From contig JBMOIC010000005.1 of assembly GCA_049317525.1 (NCBI GenBank), positions 1 through 64,000 on the forward strand: a stretch of 64,000 bases of DNA, read 5' to 3'. This document shows positions 59,809 through 64,000 of the stretch, one piece after another. The translations under genes were made by a program, and so were the position numbers. Position 1 is the first letter of the stretch. Each line of letters starts with the position of its first letter. The stretch comes from UBA961 sp049317525. GTDB taxonomy: Bacteria; Bacteroidota; Ignavibacteria; Kapaibacteriales; UBA961. Below the pieces are notes generated by a model. It was given only the letters and a program-made list of their open reading frames with translations. It was not told the origin of the DNA and searched no databases.

Positions 59809-61866
59809 TTATTCTGGTTTAAACTCTGAATCGTTGATTTCAGTATTTATTTGATATGAAAAATCTTCCATTGTTATAACAACAGGTCCTTGTTCAATAA
59901 CTACTTTTGTAGGCATTTTAATCCCACCAAAATCTTGATATCCAGAATAATACTGATTAACCTCTACTTTACCTTGTGGGCCAGCATCTTTAGTTCCAGA
60001 GATACTCTTTATCAAAAAAGTATTTGCATCAAAATACATGGTTTCCTTTTCGCCAGATGGATCGGTTGATTCTGCTATAATAGAATTACCTTCTTGTCCT
60101 TTAAGCTCAATCTTATAGCCTAATTCAAGTAATCTAGCAGTTTTCATTATATGTGCATCTAGAATACGGCCTTGCTTCTTATCATCAGTAATTTCTTTGG
60201 ATTGTCCATTCATTACAATCCATGCAGAAGTTCCATCTGTAATCATCGTTTGCTTAAACATTTGCATATCAACTGTAGAAATTTCTTTGCCTGGAGCCTT
60301 TTGTTTTCTTGTCATTGTTCCAGACATTTGTTGTCCACCCATATCAAATGCAGCTTTAGCACTAGCTATAACAGAAGTAATTGTGCTAATCTTATCTATT
60401 CCACCCAGAGCCTTCTTGTGATTTTCCATTAATTGTTCTGCAGTTAATGAAACTTTTTTTGTTTCCTCTTTTTTAAGCTCTAGATCTGAAGTGTATTCAT
60501 AAACAGTTCCAAATTGACGAAGCTTTTCGAGGATATCAGGGCTTCCTACAACTATTACAGATGTTTTACTAATATGCTTTGCAACAGCATTCATCACTTG
60601 ATTTGCATTTATTGCAGAGAATCTTTCGGGGAATTCTTTTACTTTACTAATTGGTTGATTATTATAATCAGTAATCAATAATAGATTGGCTAAATAATCT
60701 GAATTTTCAAAGTTCATTTTATGTTGGCCGACAACATATCTTTTTATTAATTCAATTTCTTCTAGTTTACTTGGTTCTGTTGCTAATTTGCGCATTTCAT
60801 TTTGCATTACGGTAATTGCAGAATCAGTTACCGGATTACGAACATCAGCACCGCATGTAAATCGATTTGCTTCTTTTGCAGAACTTATCATTGCATATGG
60901 TGTATATGTATATGAATAAGTTTCTCTCAGTGTTTTAAAAAGCCTGCCTGCAAATCCAGCACCCATAATATTTGATGCTAAACGTAATGGTTCATAATCT
61001 GGATGGCTTTGTGCTACAGCTGCAGAAGTTAAAGCGGTTGCAGATTGTACTGATCCTGGCCTTGCAATAAAATACACTCCTTGAGGCATTGGTTTAGCTT
61101 TTGGAATTTCTATTGCATTTACATCGCCGGATTTCCAATCTGATAATACTTTTTCTAACATTGACTTGATTTCAGAAGGTTTTACATCACCAACTACTGC
61201 CATTGTTGCATTGTTTGGACGGAAATACAGAGAATAGAATTCTTTTATTGCATCAAGATTGATGGATTTATATGTTGCTTCTGTTTTGTATCGAGCACTT
61301 GGATGATCTTGTCCATAACTTACTTTTCTTGCCAAGGCTTGAAGTAATGTAGCTGGACGAGCTTTTTCTAATTTAACTTCTGATAATTTTTGTGTTTTTA
61401 CTTTTTCAAATTCATCTTGAGGAAAAAGTGGGTTTTTGATAATATCTGAATAAATGCCTAATACAGTTGGCAAATGTTTTATGATACATTCGGCATTGAT
61501 ATACGTTAAATCTCCCATACTAGAGGCAGTGATGCTTGCACCAATTCCGTCAAGATCTTGAGCAATAGTTAAGGCATCTCTTTTTCCAGCTCCTTTAGTA
61601 AACATATCTGCAGTTAGTGATGCTGTTCCAGCAATTTTTTCGGAGATTTCTCCACCTTTTATTTGAAGGCGCATTGTAACTGTTGGTTGTTCATGATCTT
61701 CGATAACATATACTTTTAAACCATTTGATAAATAGATTTCAGAATATGTAGGAAACACAAATGCTTTTGCTGGTAATGGATCGGGTTTAGACCCAAGTTG
61801 TATTCCTTGAGCATATATATTCATGCTTGCAAAGAATAATGTACATATAATTGAAAGGGTTTTCAT
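59809..61866 (-). CDS. M16-family protein without zinc motif, fused to a LolA-like domain
   Basis: A 685-residue exported protein. A signal peptide ends near YAQG, then about 430 residues of M16 (insulinase/mitochondrial processing peptidase) fold. The zinc motif HxxEH is missing: the place reads S83-L-T-A86-D87. The C-terminal M16 domain has the Arg/Tyr pair in LRETYSYTY. The last 210 residues form a beta-rich domain resembling LolA/outer-membrane-lipoprotein sorting proteins. It would be the non-catalytic partner of the active M16 peptidase encoded just upstream (32 nt). Confidence 0.88.
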   Translation of the reverse strand: MKTLSIICTLFFASMNIYAQGIQLGSKPDPLPAKAFVFPTYSEIYLSNGLKVYVIEDHEQPTVTMRLQIKGGEISEKIAGTASLTADMFTKGAGKRDALTIAQDLDGIGASITASSMGDLTYINAECIIKHLPTVLGIYSDIIKNPLFPQDEFEKVKTQKLSEVKLEKARPATLLQALARKVSYGQDHPSARYKTEATYKSINLDAIKEFYSLYFRPNNATMAVVGDVKPSEIKSMLEKVLSDWKSGDVNAIEIPKAKPMPQGVYFIARPGSVQSATALTSAAVAQSHPDYEPLRLASNIMGAGFAGRLFKTLRETYSYTYTPYAMISSAKEANRFTCGADVRNPVTDSAITVMQNEMRKLATEPSKLEEIELIKRYVVGQHKMNFENSDYLANLLLITDYNNQPISKVKEFPERFSAINANQVMNAVAKHISKTSVIVVGSPDILEKLRQFGTVYEYTSDLELKKEETKKVSLTAEQLMENHKKALGGIDKISTITSVIASAKAAFDMGGQQMSGTMTRKQKAPGKEISTVDMQMFKQTMITDGTSAWIVMNGQSKEITDDKKQGRILDAHIMKTARLLELGYKIELKGQEGNSIIAESTDPSGEKETMYFDANTFLIKSISGTKDAGPQGKVEVNQYYSGYQDFGGIKMPTKVVIEQGPVVITMEDFSYQINTEINDSEFKPE

Positions 61867-61898
61867 AGTTACTATTGAATTGTTCTAAAATGTAGTGA

Positions 61899-63242
61899 TT
61901 ACTTAGTTTGCTTTGGCATATATGTTAAAATTGCTCTTTGATTCTGATTAAGATACTTTTGAGCTACTCGCTTTAGATCATCTTTGGTAATTGACATAAA
62001 ATCTTTGATCTCGGTGTTTATCATACTTGCTTTACCAAAATATGTATGATACTTGGCTAATGATCTAGCTTTCTCTAGGGCATTTTTCTTACCTTCGATA
62101 AATCGTACCTCGGCAATATTTTTTGCTTTGATAAATTCAGCATCAGTAACACCGTCTTTTATCACTTTTTCCACTTCTTCATCTACAGCTTTCTTAACAT
62201 CATCTACTGATTTACCAGGAGCAACGATACCAACTAAATAGATCATTCCTGCATTCTGAAGGCTTTGAAATCCACCACTTGCCTGAACTGCTATTTGATC
62301 TTTATCTACTAGCCTTTGATATAATCGTGAACTTTCGCCAGCATTTACAATATCCATCAACATCGATAAAGCATAAGCATCTTTTTCACCAATTTTAGGG
62401 CCTCTATAGCCAATAAAAATACCCGGTAATTGAGCTTTATTATCTTCAACTGTTTCTGTATACAAGTTTGCCGGTGAATCTTTTAAAGCTACATTAGAAC
62501 GTACTGGTTGATTTCCCTTAGGAAGTTTACCAAAATATTCTTGAACAAATCCTTTTACTTGTTTAGCTTCGATATCACCCGAAATAACCAAGGTTGCATT
62601 ATTTGGCTGATAAAAATTATTATAGAATTGTTTGAATTCATCGATTGTAGCAATATCAATATGTTGAGCCGAGCCAATTGGCGTCCAACTATACATTCCG
62701 CTTGAAAACAAGTTTTTAAACATGAGTTCAAACCAATTTCCATAAGGGCTATTATCATATCTTCCTTTTCTTTCTTCTTTTACAACTCCTCTTTGTGTCT
62801 CAACTCCTATCGTATCAACATGAAGAGTTCTCATTCTAGATGCTTCAATCCATAGTGGTAATCGAATCTCATTAGATGGAACTTCAAAATGATAGACTGT
62901 TTCATCGAATGAGGTATAAGCATTAAGCTCTCCACCTGCGCTTTGAATATATTTATCCAAAGAGGCTCTTTGATAAGAATCTGTTGCTTCAAACATTAAA
63001 TGTTCAAAAAAGTGAGCAAATCCAGTTCTGGCTGGATCTTCGTCGCGGGCTCCAACTCTGTAATGTACCACAACTGCTACATTAGGGGCAGATTGATCTT
63101 TGTGTAAGATTACATGTAAACCATTTGGTAAATCATATTCTTCAAACTTGATGGGATTTATCTGAGCTTTAGCATTAAATCCGCTTAAAAGCATTATTGA
63201 AATACATAATGCTGATTGTAGAAAAGCAATTGCTTTTATCAT
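61899..63242 (-). CDS. Active M16-family zinc peptidase
   Basis: A 447-residue exported peptidase. The start at 63242 gives a signal peptide ending AKAQ and avoids overlap with the gene before; the longer frame from 63311 adds 23 residues without logic. The inverted zinc motif is H77-F-F-E80-H81, and the third ligand is a Glu about 76 residues later in GVVKEERKG. The M16 C-terminal domain follows. With the neighbour lacking HxxEH it fits the alpha/beta arrangement of mitochondrial-type processing peptidases. Likely periplasmic. Confidence 0.9.
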   Translation of the reverse strand: MIKAIAFLQSALCISIMLLSGFNAKAQINPIKFEEYDLPNGLHVILHKDQSAPNVAVVVHYRVGARDEDPARTGFAHFFEHLMFEATDSYQRASLDKYIQSAGGELNAYTSFDETVYHFEVPSNEIRLPLWIEASRMRTLHVDTIGVETQRGVVKEERKGRYDNSPYGNWFELMFKNLFSSGMYSWTPIGSAQHIDIATIDEFKQFYNNFYQPNNATLVISGDIEAKQVKGFVQEYFGKLPKGNQPVRSNVALKDSPANLYTETVEDNKAQLPGIFIGYRGPKIGEKDAYALSMLMDIVNAGESSRLYQRLVDKDQIAVQASGGFQSLQNAGMIYLVGIVAPGKSVDDVKKAVDEEVEKVIKDGVTDAEFIKAKNIAEVRFIEGKKNALEKARSLAKYHTYFGKASMINTEIKDFMSITKDDLKRVAQKYLNQNQRAILTYMPKQTK

Positions 63243-63273
63243 ACTTTTTATAAAATTGTGAAAAAAATTACAT

Positions 63274-63528
63274 TCAATTAGACATCTTGCCATAGCCTTT
63301 GTATTTATCATACTTTGCGCTATAGATTACTATATTCATAGAACTATCTCTTAGGGTGCCACCAGATGGAGATAGATAAAAGTCTTCCATATGTTCAGTT
63401 TTATGTTTTGATGGAATGCCAGGAGCTTCGATATAAAATCGTACTTTGTGATAACCAAGTTCTAATAAAGAATCAGCAACTTGCTGCATCAAATGATCAT
63501 GAGAAAAAATAAATATATCGTCATCCAT
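63274..63528 (-). CDS. Small unknown protein
   Basis: The ATG at 63528 (with AGAAG upstream) gives 84 residues; the frame opens at 63570 but without ribosome site. No signal or membrane helix. The sequence includes HDHLMQQVADSLLELGYHKVRFYIE, a possible helix-strand unit, and ends in basic KYDKYKGYGKM. I do not recognise it. It lies after the nuoI terminator and 31 nt before the M16 gene. Confidence 0.6.
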   Translation of the reverse strand: MDDDIFIFSHDHLMQQVADSLLELGYHKVRFYIEAPGIPSKHKTEHMEDFYLSPSGGTLRDSSMNIVIYSAKYDKYKGYGKMSN

Positions 63529-63608
63529 AATGTATCTTCTTTGTATGAAAATCAAGTTGATAGGTATCATTATATGCTATGTTCTTACAAGTAGTTTGAT
63601 ATACTTAA

Positions 63609-63646
63609 TAAAAAAGCAAGTCACATATTGCATGTGAACTTGCTTT
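63609..63646 (-). terminator. Terminator after nuoI
   Basis: AAAGCAAG-TCACAT (63613-63626) and ATGTGAACTTGCTTT (63632-63646) pair over about 14 bp with one bulged base and loop attgc. On the minus strand a T run follows. It separates nuoI from the small gene. Confidence 0.85.
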
Positions 63647-63667
63647 AACATATTTCAAAAACATTTT

Positions 63668-64000
63668 TTATTTGTACTGGCGCAAGAATTCTAATCTATC
63701 TTGAAGTTGAGCAATTGGAATGAGTAACTTATCTTTTCCTAAAATAGCTTCTTCTTGACTTGTAAAAACTAATTCATAATCTTTACTCATAATGATTGCT
63801 TCTTCCGGACACACTTCCTCGCAAAAGCCACAATAGATACATCGCAACATATTGATTTCAAACTTTGCCGGATAACGTTCTTTAACTTTATCTGTTTCTG
63901 CAGCTTGAACTTCAATAGCAAGGGCTGGGCAAACCCTAGAACATAAGCCACAAGCCACACAACGTTCTCCATCTTCTTCTAATACCAAAACTGGGCGTCC
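63668..64000 (-). CDS. nuoI: NADH-quinone oxidoreductase subunit I, C-terminal part
   Basis: A partial gene, cut by the window edge; the first residues visible are GRPVLVLEEDGERC. Two [4Fe-4S] sites are seen: CVACGLCSRVCP and CIYCGFCEEVCP. NuoI carries electrons to the quinone site of complex I. The reading frame continues to 64000 with no start codon inside. It lies on the minus strand, 45 kb from nuoL-M-N on the plus strand, with its own terminator. Confidence 0.96.
   Translation of the reverse strand, partial: GRPVLVLEEDGERCVACGLCSRVCPALAIEVQAAETDKVKERYPAKFEINMLRCIYCGFCEEVCPEEAIIMSKDYELVFTSQEEAILGKDKLLIPIAQLQDRLEFLRQYK

Overview
This window looks like a piece of a low-GC chromosome from a Gram-negative bacterium of the Bacteroidota/Chlorobiota side of the FCB group. 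A lineage such as Kapabacteria or Ignavibacteria would fit, but that placement is an inference. The support is as follows: several very large exported proteins end in type IX secretion (T9SS) sorting-like domains; there are choice-of-anchor-D-like and IgGFc-binding-like exported modules; DUF3127 and DUF3467 proteins are present; and several possible Bacteroidota-type promoters (TAnnTTTG) precede genes. Nothing resembles a prophage, transposon, CRISPR array or plasmid. No rRNA or tRNA gene was seen. Genes are tightly packed, often with 4-nt overlaps, and only one gap exceeds 300 bases.

Layout. 1-178 is an AT-rich tandem repeat that runs into the start of a MutT/Nudix gene. 562-8508 (minus) is a seven-gene cluster: two unrecognised exported proteins, then TolC, a membrane-fusion protein, an ABC ATPase and two MacB/FtsX-type permeases, that is a tripartite export machine. 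8.7-11.0 kb holds an acyltransferase-like membrane protein and a CADD-family protein that keeps all residues known to matter for self-sacrificing p-aminobenzoate synthesis. 11.1-19.2 kb holds a class II glutamine amidotransferase and the distal respiratory complex I genes nuoL, nuoM and nuoN, interleaved with a DUF420 protein and an unknown 86-residue protein, then an aminotransferase. nuoI is cut by the right edge on the other strand, so complex I genes lie in at least two places. 19.3-24.3 kb has trmH, RDD, DUF2752, msrC, rlpA with a possibly structured leader, a TPR protein and a DUF3467 protein.

24.4-34.6 kb has a GH57 enzyme, an amidohydrolase, a ferredoxin, a DUF3127 protein with an SSB-like tail, a coiled-coil lipoprotein, alaS, a CrtC-like protein and a sensor kinase without an adjacent regulator. 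34.7-46.3 kb has a giant FG-GAP protein with 21 repeats, an Ogg2-type glycosylase diverging from polA, a DUF2279 protein and an ABC ATPase lacking permease partners. 46.4-57.9 kb is the cell-surface region: a thioredoxin-like/T9SS protein, a PNGase F-like protein, leucyl aminopeptidase, an outer-membrane barrel and a 1350-residue surface protein. 58-64 kb has a DnaJ-like protein, surE, an inactive/active pair of M16 peptidases, a small unknown protein and partial nuoI.

Taken together the cell respires with complex I, exports many proteins through an outer membrane, and invests in oxidative damage control (MutT, Ogg2, MsrC, PolA). The strongest candidates for unusual biology are the CADD protein, the repeat that has become the start of mutT, the rlpA leader, the extra small gene inside the nuo cluster, and the M16 protein fused to a LolA-like domain.
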